The notes under the pieces: generated by a model
Databases searched by the model: none
Seen by the model: the letters and a program-made list of their open reading frames with translations, nothing else
What the model was told of the DNA's origin: nothing
Source: Galbula dea
Lineage: Eukaryota > Chordata > Aves > Piciformes > Galbulidae
Length of the DNA: 64,000 bases
Direction: 5' to 3'
Assembly: GCA_013399015.1 (NCBI GenBank)
Contig: VWZX01001042.1
Coordinates: 124,001 to 188,000, forward strand
Shown: in pieces, positions 10,991-21,944 of the stretch
Position numbering within the stretch: the stretch's first letter is position 1
How the letters are laid out: each line of letters opens with the position of its first letter
Made by a program: the position numbers and the translations under genes

Positions 10991-13512
10991 GACACGTGTG
11001 CGCGCGCCCTTCGTTTAGTGCGCAGGGCTAGTTTGTATGTACTCTTACTTACGTTCACTACTTCTCTCCCACGTAGTGAGAAAGACTTAGATGATAATCC
11101 ACCGTTCTGTAAATGCAGATGCGAAAGAGCGAGGTCTTTATAAGTTATTGAGGTGGTAGCTGAAGAGCTACTCGCATAGGCATGAACAAGCAATGTGGAA
11201 CGTATAGAGTACTGTGATAAAGAAGGGAATTTGTTGACTGTGGATTAGGCAGAGAGTGAAATTTACTGTAGTTACCTCAGATGTATTTCCTCAATGTGTT
11301 GTTTCCTCAGTAAGCTGTTTCAGTCCTTTGCTTTTGTGTTGTTACTGTCACACTGAGGATGAGCCCTGAATACTTCAGTATCTCTGTGGCATATTGTTGA
11401 GCAAACGCTGACAAACCACACCAATTCTTGTGACACTATTGCAGGAAGGAAACAAACCCCTCAGTAAAAATTGTGTTGCAGGTTTAGTAAGTCAAATATT
11501 TAAAGATGACAGCGACATTCTCTTCTCAAAAGCTTCCTTTCTCTGTCATTTCCTTAGTGGTACTTAATGGTGGTGGTTGTCAGTAGACAACTGAGTTCCC
11601 TGGGCGAATTGCTGCTGTGAATGGCTTCTTATTTATATTCCAAAATGGATTTGGTTAAAGCCTATGCTGATTTCTCTCTGGAAGTGGTTTCCTTGGAGCG
11701 CAGCAGTGGTATGTTGCTTTGGGATGTTGTAGAAAACTGTTGCTGAACTTCATTTCAAAAGAAGAGTTGTTTAATTCTTCTGTGGGGTTAGTTAAGGTAA
11801 AGTTGAAATATTCAAATAATTTTGTTTCTGTTTGGCTGGCCTAGGCAAACTGAAGCATGGTGGTAGCTGGTTCTCATGTAATAGCATAGTATTTTGAGAA
11901 GGGAAGTTGGAGGCTTCTAGGGCTATGAGGCAAAAAGTAGAACTGTTCCATTTTTCATGTTACTGTATTAGCACTTCACAGTGTCATTCTGCTAGGCCTC
12001 GGCAGCTCGAGTGGTCCTCACGTGTTTTTGCATCGTAAGCGTGGGTCTTTTTAATTTTGGGTGATAAAATCAATTGTTATGCTGAAAGTTTTTGCAAATA
12101 CCATTGAGAACATGCTGTCTGTATTTACTTTTTCTAAGAACTTAAGAAGATTATAATTACACTCCCCCCAAGTGACTACACATCAAGGAAAAAACAATTT
12201 GGAAAATGGTGCATTCCACATCAGGAGCTGCCTATTTTGTATCTAGTTTTGTATTTCAGAGAGTTTTGTTACGATCATCTTAGCTAGTGATGGCTACTTA
12301 ATTTTTGCACAAAGGTCTAAATGACATTTAATTTTTTTTTGTGAGTTCCTTAAGAAGCACATAGGCAAACTTTACACTTAAATGGACTTGCATAATACAG
12401 AACGTGGGTATGTAATATGCTCCCCCAGGTTTAGAAAGCCATGAGCTTTTAGCAATTTTTGTCTTAGCAGTTTTTGTCTATATTTAAGCTTTAGCTTAGT
12501 AGAAACCAGAGGTGTCATGTGCAAATAATAATGCTAGAGGAAGGTGCTATATGCACATACATCAGTAATGTGAGTTGCTGTGAGAAAAATTAGGTTAATA
12601 GTTCAGTCTTTGTGACCCCATAACCAGTTGTTGGCCTAGGTTGTCTTCCTGGTAAGAAATACAATGTAACTTATCCATCAGTGGGAGGGCCGCTCCTGAG
12701 AGCACAGGCTAGCAGTGGTGTACTGCTTTTGTACCGCCTGCTCCCACTCAAAAACTTTAAACTTGTATCACTTTTGTATCTGTACTAATCCTCCCAGGAA
12801 TGACTATGGGATGGAAAAATGAGTGGTGTGATGTTAGAAGATTTTAAGATTCGGTGTTTTTTTAGTCTGTTCTCACTCTAAGTCCCCGTGAACCTCCAGT
12901 AATAGATGTTACCCAGACTTATTTAGCTAGGGTTGCTTCTGCCTTTTTTTTAGTGATCAAAATAGCAGTTCTTCTTTCTAGTATTTAGCTCACCTTCAGT
13001 GTTTGGCACTTAATTCTCTGAGTATCTGAGTACTGCCATATAGCTCTGTCTCTTCTAAGACTTGTCTTGTCCTTCCTTCCCTCCCCCAAATCTGTTATAA
13101 TCCCTAATTCCTTCTGACATAAACACCTCCCAAGAAGAATGACAGAATACAGTCTGAGATAGCAAGTGTCCAATACTGCCACTGGAAGATATCAGAAAAG
13201 AATAAATCCCCTCAAGCTAGTTGAACGATGTCTTCTGCTGATGTGACTTCAGTTTTGAGGGATTTTTTTGTTTATCTCTAGTTTTTTCTAGTGATTTGTT
13301 TTCATGCAGCAGTGGAAGAGGAACAAATGTTAAAAAACCTTCAGACTTCTAAAGCTGAGTTTGAGGGTGTCTGAAATGTCTAAATATTTGGTATAATACA
13401 ATAGCCTAGTGCCCAGAAGCTGTTACTGTAAGCTTTGGAGTTTTAATGGTTTGCTCTTTACATGAGTATTCTTGCCTTTGTCAATATGAGCATTGCAAAT
13501 TGTTTTTTGCAG
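10991..13512. other. FRYL intron sequence
   Basis: AT-rich intron with no repeat recognised. A possible 69-base imperfect hairpin lies at 12680-12748 (see findings). Nothing else is supported. Confidence 0.5.
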
Positions 13513-13622
13513 TTAGTGATGAGAGACAAAGCTGATCTGTGTGGAGTTTGCGCAGATCTCCACACAGGAGTACCCTTCTTCCACCGTTCCAGCGACTGCT
13601 TTGGCAGATGCTCAGTACAAGT
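13513..13622 (+). other. FRYL: Candidate FRYL 5'UTR exon with strong splice sites and a hairpin
   Basis: A 110-base segment preceded by TTGTTTTTTGCAG and followed by GTAAGTGA, both close to consensus. It contains a perfect 10-bp inverted repeat, CTGTGTGGAG at 13537-13546 and CTCCACACAG at 13558-13567, with an 11-base loop. An ATG at 13519 stays open to the donor (34 codons plus 2 bases). If the segment joins the exon at 21748, this frame stops within that exon, so it would act as an upstream ORF. Splice sites and hairpin are seen; inclusion in FRYL mRNA is inference. Confidence 0.4.
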
Positions 13623-14522
13623 GTAAGTGAACTCTACTTTATCAGAGCTGGGGCTGGGTTAATCTAAAATAGCTGGCTTTTCAGAAGTGTCTGTAGCAGG
13701 AGACTATTGAGATGCATGCTTTAGAGGTACTGCTGGTCACTTTGGAGTTAGTGTGGTGACCTATTTTCTTGCTCCATGTTTTCCAGAAAATGGGGTTCCT
13801 GGCTTGAACATTTTTCTCTCCTCTTTTCTTCTTTGATTTTTAACTAACATTAGATGAGATTATGATAAAACAATCTTTGTGTGTTTTGTCATCTCTCTAT
13901 TGGAATACTGCTTTAGAATTAAATAACTGGTAATTGAGAATATTTGTAATTTTCAGGTTGCATATTAGAGCAGTTCATGTTGATGTCAGTTGCCAACATT
14001 GTTTTTCAACTTAAATGTAAATTCTTCCTTTGTAATGTTTACTTCACTTATCTTCAGTGTATTTCTAGAGAGTAAATAGTATAATTTTGCTGAACTAGAC
14101 TCTCTCTTGTTTGGTTGAGATGTTTTCTGTTCACCTGATTGTCCTAAAATCCCATTTTTGCCTTCTTTCATATGTGAATCACTTTTTAGTATACATTGAC
14201 TAGACTTGTATGAAGTATTCCAGAGAAGATTCCAGTGGGACTTTAAAGAAGTCTTTTAATGCTCTGGTGGAAATGCCTTGCTGGTGAACCTTTAGGATCC
14301 TGTTTTCTTTTCTCAGTCCTCTCAACGTTTCTCTGCTTTGTCTTCATAAGCTGCAACTTATAACAAAAATATCCCCTTACTACTCAAGTATGCTATGTTA
14401 AATGAGAAGAGAAGCTATAGGTTAAATACAGCATTGATAAGTTTCACTGTTGCCAGCAGTCCTTGGGCCTACCATAATTCAAGTGATGTTGGGAGTGATA
14501 TTAGACATACTCAAGCAGAGTA
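13623..14522. other. FRYL intron sequence
   Basis: AT-rich intronic DNA between the candidate exon and a CR1 fragment. I see no feature in it. Confidence 0.5.
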
Positions 14523-14700
14523 GCAGGGACACTTTTCACTAGATCAGGTTGCCCAGAGCCCCATCCAGCCTTGTCTTAAAAGCTTCCAGGGATGGGGCTT
14601 CCACAATCTCTCTGGGCAACCTGTTCCACTGTCTCACCACCCTTAGAGACCAGGATGTCATGCGGGACAGTGTCAAAGGCTTTGCTCAGGTGCAGGTAAT
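14523..14700 (-). mobile_element. CR1 retrotransposon fragment, internally deleted
   Basis: The plus strand shows the reverse complement of a CR1 3' region: the AGATCAGGTTGCCCAG and CTTCCAGGGATGGGGC blocks. Near 14643 this jumps directly to a sequence whose minus-strand translation reads KAFDTVPHDILVSK, a reverse-transcriptase segment that normally lies hundreds of codons upstream. The intervening RT core and ORF2 C-terminus are missing. The extreme 3' terminus with AATCATAG repeats is also absent. It is a dead copy, with a compound microsatellite starting about 30 bases downstream. Confidence 0.85.
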
Positions 14701-14731
14701 GTTTCTTCTGATGGAGTTGATCTGTGTGTTT

Positions 14732-14748
14732 GGTGTGTGTGTGTATAT

Positions 14749-14781
<33 letters not shown>

Positions 14782-14785
14782 CATA
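14732..14785. repeat. Compound (TG)n(TA)n(CA)n(TA)n microsatellite
   Basis: Alternating TG, then TATA, then about nine CA, then TA repeats. The TG and CA arms are reverse complements around a TATA centre, so the tract can fold back on itself. Its length is likely to vary. Confidence 0.95.
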
Positions 14786-16780
14786 CTTACATGTCTCTAC
14801 CTGCAGAATTAAAATGTGAATAACTATAGATAGCTGGTACAGGTGAGTAGTGGATAGAAAGCAGCAACAGAAAGCTTGGTAGATATAAACACAAAATGAA
14901 TAGAACAAGCTTTTGGGGGAGGAATTTGGGAGTTGTTACCTACCATTATACACAATTCCCTAATACTTTTATATACTTTTGGACCTTTTCTGTACCAGGG
15001 GAAAAACCCAGCTCAGATATAAAAGCGTTTAAGAACACTTCTCTTACTGTATGTGGTAATCAACCTTGGATATCATAGTCTTTTATTCAAAGTCTGTAAA
15101 CAAGTCATCAGGTAGGCACAGATTATGCTTGTGTTTTTTGTGTTGGGAGGATGAATTGCGTGCAACTGATATAATTTGAAGCCCAACCTTCTGTCTCCTG
15201 GGAGGATATCTAAAGAAGGTACTGTGTAGTGTGTTCCATGTTATGTGGTAGTGCAAGTTGTTCTTTTGACTTGCAGTTCTTTTAAATTAAGAAAAAGTAG
15301 TTATGTTTTCAAGTATTTTCTAGCCTGTATAATTTTATAGTAACTTCTGTTGCATGTTCCCTTCAAACCACATCCAGTATATAAAACTCCTGCATGTAAC
15401 TATATAGTTGAAAGGCGTAAGATCTTTTCATGACTCTAACTACAGTGATGCAGATGTTCTGAGTTTTATGCCTAGAAAGAAGTAGAATATTTCAACTGCT
15501 TTTCTGTTTATCTTATTGTCATCCTTGACAATGCTGACTGGCCTCATTTGGGCTACTTTTAAAGGGAAACAGCAAGTTCACATCTCAGCCCTTGTAAATA
15601 CAGACTCTATGAACTCTTCAGGTTGTATGTTATTTAAGAAAAAAGAATGGGTAGAGATGTTCTGAAGCTACAACAAAGTCCTCATTCTGATTGTTGTATT
15701 TCAAAAGCAACTAATACTGCTGTCTTTTATAAAGCATTTGTATCAGATTTCCAGAGGCCAGAGAATATTGTGCTAATTGGGATTTGTCAATTTAAGCCTT
15801 TTTCTGCAGCTGCTTGAGTAGATAATAAATCTGCTGTTATACTTCAACTGTAGTATACAACAATACTGTCTGGTCAGCATATTTGAAGAACTATTAGCAT
15901 TTTATATACTGGACCTAGTTTAACCTCTATTGAAGTTACTTTGAGTGGAGGGAATGTAGAAAGCAGCTTCTTACTTTGTTTAAGGGAGTAAAGTGTTTTG
16001 GCATGCGGTGTTTATTTTTTTGTTTTGTTTTTGTTTTGATTGGGTTTTTGGTGTTTTTCTTTCCAAATTTAATGTAAATTTTATTTATTTAAATCCATGC
16101 AGACTTTGGTACTGAATGTACATAAAGTTCATGTTGATTCCTCCTAATGTTACATAACAGGTAAAGAAAAAATTTATTGCTACATATTTTTCTTTGTACA
16201 GGCACAATAATAAAACTGGTCAGTGATTTCATAGCTTTTGACACTTTTAAAGAAAGAGAATGTATTTTAAGCTTAAACGGTTTGTTAAAGGAGGAAAAGT
16301 AGTACATAAGCTGTTGATTTTTCATTCTGTAGTTCCAAATGCTTGAACCCTACAAGATCCTGATCTCCAAAAGCTCATTGAATCCAAAAGTATTGTAAGT
16401 TTTGGTTTCAGAGACTTTCAAACGTGGGAAACTACCAAAAGCAGTTTGAAGGTGTGATATAAGTTCTTGTTCATTAGACTTAATTGTTTATTTCCAGGCT
16501 TATATGCTGATTTTTAGTTTAGACCGTGCTAGCAATTTATTTTGGATAAAGAAAAAAAGTTTAGTTTCTAGAGCCATTTGGCATTTTTCCGTTTCCCTGG
16601 TTGCTGCTATAGTGGTGGTGGTGTGGATGTTAGAATTTGAGGCTTCTTGCCTCCACTGTGCACTCACAGAAGTTCATGCTTTTCCTATTGCTGAAACTTT
16701 GTTAATGTAGATATGGTACATGATGATGTTTAGATCAGTGGCTGTGAGAGCTTTAGTAGGGGCCACCGCAAATACTTTAG
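14786..16780. other. FRYL intron sequence
   Basis: AT-rich intron. A T/G-rich low-complexity tract lies at about 16012-16060. The last bases (16773-16780) are the left copy of the 8-bp repeat flanking the next CR1. No exon is supported. Confidence 0.5.
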
Positions 16781-17301
16781 AATCATAGAATCATCAGGGT
16801 TGGAAGGGACCTCAGAAGTCATCTAGTCCAACCCCCCTACAGTGAGTAGGCACATCTCCAACTAAATCAGGTTGTCGAGCACCCTGTCCAGCCTCACCTT
16901 GAACACCTCCAGGGACGGGGCCTCAACCACCTCCCTGGGCAACCTGTTCCAATGTTCCACTACCCTCATGGTAAGGAACTTTTTCCGAATATCTAATCTA
17001 AACCTACTCTTCCCTAATTTAAATCCATTACCCCTCGTCCTATCACTACAGGCCTTTGTAAACAGGCCCTCCCCAGCCTTTCTATATGACCCCTTCAGGT
17101 ACTGGAAGGTGACGGTTAGGTCCCCCCGAAGCCTTCTCTTCTCGAGGCTAAACAATCCCAGCTCTCTCAGCCTATCCTCATAGGGGAGGTGTTCCAGCCC
17201 CCTGATCATTTTAGTAGCCCTCCTTAGGACCCACTCCAGCAGGTCCATGTCCTTCCTGTGTTGAGGGCTCCAGAGCTGAACACAGTACTCCAGATGAGGA
17301 G
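16781..17301 (-). mobile_element. CR1 retrotransposon, 5'-truncated, with intact 3' terminus
   Basis: The minus strand encodes the C-terminal part of CR1 ORF2 without a stop for 129 codons (17248-16862). Recognisable blocks are RRATKMIRGLEHL, LGLFSLEKRRLRGDL and RLDIRKKFLTMRVV. The 3'UTR and the terminal AATCATAG repeats follow at 16781-16860. The RT catalytic part is lost by 5' truncation. It is flanked by an 8-bp direct repeat, TACTTTAG, at 16773-16780 and 17302-17309. The open frame suggests a fairly young insertion, but one that cannot move itself. Confidence 0.93.
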
Positions 17302-17309
17302 TACTTTAG

Positions 17310-19809
17310 ATGTACTGGTTTTATTTATTGTTCCAAGCAGCAGTGCATCTGAGGAAGATGATGGTTATTGCTGTTGGTTATGGTCTGTCATTTCTTATCC
17401 CCAGTGCATATGAAATAAGAAGGAACAAGTGATGATAAATGTCTAGGTGACATAAGGTTAGGTAAGCTGAAATCTTACTTGTTATTTTCCTTTGAAATAC
17501 TTGTATGTAATATTTAAAAACCTGTGGTGGCACAGACTTAGTTTTAGCTGTTTTCCTGGTGGAAGCAGCATCCATTTGAGATAATCTTAATGTATAGATT
17601 GCCTGCAACCTCAGATGCTAACAGAAGAGAGCTATAATTTCTTGGTCCTCTACAGATTGCTTGCCTGTTGTACATTCTTATTTTGCAATTTCTTGTAAAG
17701 TGGCACAGAAGTACTTTCTCTCAGATAGGTAGTCCCAGTGCATAGCTGCCATAATAGAAGATAACTAAGGTCACTTTTTTGGGCCCCAAAATAAAATCAT
17801 TGATTCTGTACTACAACCGAGGAAATGTTCCTCTAAATCAACTGTCAGAAAATAGCAGGGTAAACGTGGAAGACAGAGGGCATTAACACCAAGGGAAGGT
17901 GTAAGTGTGCAAGTCTTGCATGGTTTCTGAAGGCAGTGGCGTGGGCCCAATGGGCATGATTCATGTACTTTTCTTAGTCCCTTTTTGTGCTAACTGTAGA
18001 AAGGAGAATGCAAATATACATTCTAAATTTTGAGTTATGGTCAAGTTATTACACATTTGGCACTAAGCCCTCCTCTGAAGTTTATCTTGCAAATCCTTCT
18101 CAACTAAAATGGGGATTGTATGGGAGTCTTTTCAGCTGAACTTTGTATTTTGTAAATGGAGAGCTATTTATGATTCTTATGAAAAGAAAATGTTGAACCG
18201 GTATAAGAGTGTAGTTCTCAGGTGTAGATGTTTGGCTGTATTCCAAAGTTTGTTGTGACTGAGATATGCACTCATTTCTTCTTTTTCCATGATTTCCCTT
18301 ATGTGATCTTGGTCTGTTTTGTGAGTGTTCTCACTTCCACATCAGTTATGTAGAAACTGAACATACCTCAATGTCTAGCCTATGATGTAAACATCTTTCA
18401 GTTGCAGTACTTGTGTTTAATGAAGTCTGTCCCCCCAAAGGCTTGCTTTTTACCTTAAGGATCACTGTTTCTCTCTTGTTTATGACTTTTGTGCTTCCCC
18501 ATAGTTATTTGATCAGCAGTCACCCAGCCTCACTGGTTTTATGGGTAGTGGAGTGAAAGAAAGGCTATGCTTCAGTAAGGAGATAGTTGATGAAGTTGGG
18601 AAAGTACTGCAGGGCAGTGACAGAAGACCAGAGCTCACAAGGGGTAGTGTCATGTTAGGAGTGCTTGTGACAGCAAGTTACTTAGCCAGGCTCTATAAAA
18701 CACCAGGGTACAGGTCAGTCACATTTTTGAATGAACATGGTGCCATTCTGTAAATGTTTGCCCGTAAACTGGTTTATTAGCAACTTTTTATTGTAATTTT
18801 TTAAATGATGTCTTAAAAAACAAGTATAGTTAATCTTTGCTTTTACAAATATAGAATAAAAGCAAACATGTAGTGTATGGAAGCCTGAATAGGGTTTATA
18901 GCATGGAAAACACTACTTCTAGCAGTTGGTTGCAACTATTAGTATTTCTTTTTCTTCTTAAGTATCATGCTGTTTAGTCTTTTGGGCTAGTAAGTATAAA
19001 AAGGCTTTAATTTAGTGTGTTGTACATATCTTCTTAAATGCAGGTGCTGACACTTTGATTTCCATCAATGTGAATTTTAATTCCCTCCCCTGAAGTTTTT
19101 AGTAAATGGTCTTCTGTACCACCTCTCCTACACTTGGCAATGACAAAAAGTGTGCTGTATTGGAGCATCTAATTTCTGCTCAAAAGAGTTCAGTCTTGCA
19201 TAGCAGCTAGGATTATAGCAGCTACTCTGTGAATATAATACATCACTGTGAAAATAATGAAGATAAAAATTAATTTAAATGTTCCCCCCAAAAAAGTTCA
19301 CCTAGTGAAAGTTACACATGCTGTTTCTTGGACAGGTTTGAGCTTGACTGGATTTTTATCTGTATTTTCCAATTCAGCATGTTAGTGGAGTTCCAGGAGT
19401 ACCAGCAGTGTTTTAAACCTTTTAATAGCTAACCTTTTGTGCTTTGAACTTTATTAGGTAGATTTGTCATGTTCTGCGTCTTAGCTTTTCATAAATCTTT
19501 CATTGGATGAGCTCCAAACACTGAACCTCCACCTGTGTGATACTTTTGACTCCAAATCTGGTAAAGTATAGTTACATTTTAACTTAAAAGTTGTAAGCTG
19601 CAGTTAGGAGATGAAGTCCAGTGAACTTCCCTCCAGCAATCTGCTGTAGTTGCTCTAAGCTTTGCTCACATCTGCTGGAGACTTTCGACCTTACTGCTAC
19701 CTTTACTACTACCTTCCCCCCCACCCTCCACCCCTGTAGTCAGACTTAATCTGATCAGATTGATTCTGTAGGATGCCTTAGGTTGTACTGAAACACAATT
19801 CTAGTTGGA
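17310..19809. other. FRYL intron sequence
   Basis: AT-rich intron with no repeat or exon recognised. A short C-rich tract lies near 19713-19733. Confidence 0.5.
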
Positions 19810-20073
19810 CTAGAAATTCTGGGCAGCAGCTGCAATTTTAAGTTTATTATTGCTTAGTATATACCAATAAACTTGAATACCTCCAATGAGTTTTCCTGTG
19901 TCTTCCAACCTCTGGACTCTTTCCAAATACTCTGCCAGCTGAATTGAAACTTCAGTATATTGTCCTAAAACTTGGACAGTCAAGTTAGTTTCCAGCTTAA
20001 CTTTATTTACTCCATTAAGCAGCTGAGCTATTGAGTAGTGTGTTGGGCTTGAGGTGGAGATTGAATCTGCCAT
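19810..20073 (-). CDS. Unidentified 87-codon open frame, antisense within a FRYL intron
   Basis: Seen: a minus-strand frame from ATG at 20073 (context CACCATGG, a strong Kozak match) to TAG at 19810. A further in-frame ATG lies 11 codons upstream, at 20106. The middle (residues about 15-60) is rich in Leu, Val, Glu, Gln and Lys with heptad-like spacing, for example VQVLGQYTEVS and LAEYLERVQRLED, so a helical or coiled-coil segment is likely. No signal peptide or Cys motif is present. I do not recognise the family. No AATAAA signal or poly-A tail is visible downstream and there are no splice sites, so it could be a retrocopy fragment, a small unannotated gene or chance. Confidence 0.2.
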   Translation of the reverse strand: MADSISTSSPTHYSIAQLLNGVNKVKLETNLTVQVLGQYTEVSIQLAEYLERVQRLEDTGKLIGGIQVYWYILSNNKLKIAAAAQNF

Positions 20074-20106
20074 GGTGAAGAATGAAGATAACGTGTTTGC
20101 AGACAC

Positions 20107-21747
20107 AGTGAAATCTCTGAACAGAGTGGATTATGAACAGAGTGAATGTATGTTTCACTTGAGAAAGTGAGCTAAAATGGCAGTGTACCCAAGGTGGCTT
20201 TCTGTCTAGGTATTTCAATTTTAAGGAGTCATGTTATGATTTTGATTTTCATTCAAATGCTCTTCGAAGTTACTGTAATTGGGGAGGCATTAAAGGACAG
20301 CCAACACACTTGCTTCCAGCCTGGAGTGGATGTAAGGTTTTGCAGGAGTTGATTTAAACTACTTTTCTAAGAAAAGAGGAAAAAAGAAGAGAAAACAGTG
20401 CAAGGTGCAGTTTATTAATGTAGGCAGGATGTAAGGCCATGCATTCCTGTTGCCTAGAAAACAATGTTTGCTTGCCCTAATTGTTTTAAAGAGGAAAACG
20501 TGATGCTTATCTCATGCACTGTCCTGTCAAATGCACAAAATAGAGAAAACAGGTGATGTTTTTATTAAAGAGTTGTGATTTAGCAAATAAAATTCAGAAT
20601 TAGAATTTTATCCACCTTAAACACTTCCTTTTAACTGGTTGAGTCTTTAAGAACTTGCTTTTCAAGGAATTACATAGTATGTTCCCAATTTGTATATAAA
20701 CCTTGGCTTTCTTCCTGTTTGCAAAAGCTTATCTAACTTTCCTGATTGTCTGAAAGTCCCACTTTATATCTTAAAATCTTCAGGTTTTTTACCTTTTAGA
20801 TTGCGCTTCCTGTGTGAGTCTCTCTTTTGTATTTTTGGAAACACTAAGTAGGACAAACTGGAAACACTAAGTAGAACAAACTGTACATAAAAGAATTGAT
20901 GATGATTGAATGGTTCACACATCCCTAAAGGAAACTAGTAGGTTCAGGTTGCATCAGAGCACTGATAAAGTCATGTTTGGTGTAGAAGTTTTTTTATGTA
21001 ATTAAGGCTGTGACTTTAAAAAAAAAAGTGTAGCTTTTTTTCCATACAAACATTAGAAGCAGTGAATTGCCAATGCAAGTTGAGACTTGAGTGGTTAAAA
21101 GTGGTTAAAAGTGCCTGATCTACCTCCAAGGTAAAATTAAAAACAGTGAAGTACTTCTGCTGTAGTTTGACACTATACAAGAAGAAAAGCAAACTCTACT
21201 GCTTAGGCAAGTTGTGAAATAGTGTGCAAGTTGCATACTGACTTCTGTTGTCAAGGAACCTCCAGAAGTTCTCAAGGCTTTGTTAGGGAGACCAGCTGAG
21301 GTATTGTTTCTTATTTTGACCTCCTTGTCCAAACCAAGAGGGGAGGAGAGAGGAAATGAACAAAAATCAGAAAAAAATAAAAGGTCTAATATGAAAAATT
21401 TGATTCAGAATGACTGCATATGTGACTAATAAAGTATGTTCATAATGAAAGCACAGCTAAAGCTCTACATAAAGAATGGGTGTATGTAAAATATACTGAG
21501 TGTTAGAAGCTAGATTTTATTTTGCTGTTAATTTTAATTTTTCTCTCTTTCATGGGGAGAAACTCATTAATCATTAGCTTTTAAGCAGAACAGCAATTCT
21601 AAGGACACATAGCAGTTTTGTATTATGAGTTTTTAATGGGAAAAAAAAACCCCTGGCATTCTAAAGGTTTTGGAAAATGTTGACTCACTCCTATGTGTGA
21701 GTTTCTATGATTTGACGTTTCTTTTTCTCTCTCTCTTTGTTTTTTAG
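20107..21747. other. FRYL intron sequence
   Basis: AT-rich intron leading to a long pyrimidine tract (21721-21745) and the acceptor of the next candidate exon. It contains the 23-bp duplication at 20837-20882 and a GTGGTTAAAA doublet at 21091-21110. Confidence 0.5.
20837..20882. repeat. 23-bp tandem duplication
   Basis: Two adjacent 23-base copies that begin GGAAACACTAAGTAG and end ACAAACT, differing at one position (GG versus GA). Confidence 0.9.
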
Positions 21748-21944
21748 TGCTCTTTACATCATTTGTCTATACTGTCCTTGGAGAGCTTTGTCCAGTATTT
21801 GGCTACATACCACCTGACTCATAGCTGTCTTTGCTCTCACATCTCTAAGGACACGTTGAACTTGGGGGAAAATGTCTTGATGGATCCATCCTAAGTGAGA
21901 TACGCTAACAGCTCTCCTCGGTGGTTAACAATGGCTTCTGAGTG
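21748..21944 (+). other. FRYL: Candidate FRYL 5'UTR exon with upstream ORFs
   Basis: A 197-base segment with a CT-rich tract and TTTTTTAG acceptor in front and the donor GTAAGA at 21945. Three ATGs are seen. ATG TCT TGA is at 21872-21880. A five-codon frame ending in TAA is at 21880-21894 and overlaps the first by one base. A third ATG at 21931 in strong context (ACAATGG) reads M-A-S-E and leaves two bases at the donor (phase 2). The 49-kb first exon ends in phase 1, so if both join the same downstream exon the M-A-S-E frame is out of register and acts as an overlapping uORF. If the downstream acceptor differs, it could be a true start. Exon status is inferred from splice sites and length. 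Confidence 0.45.

Noticed and set aside
10253..11031. Several 80-230 codon ORFs downstream of the gap
   Set aside because: Pro/Arg/Gly-rich translations on both strands, typical of CpG islands; no motif or partner exon.
14576..14908. 110-codon ORF reading through a microsatellite
   Set aside because: A chance join of CR1 remnant and TA/CA repeat translation (YIYIYVCVCV).
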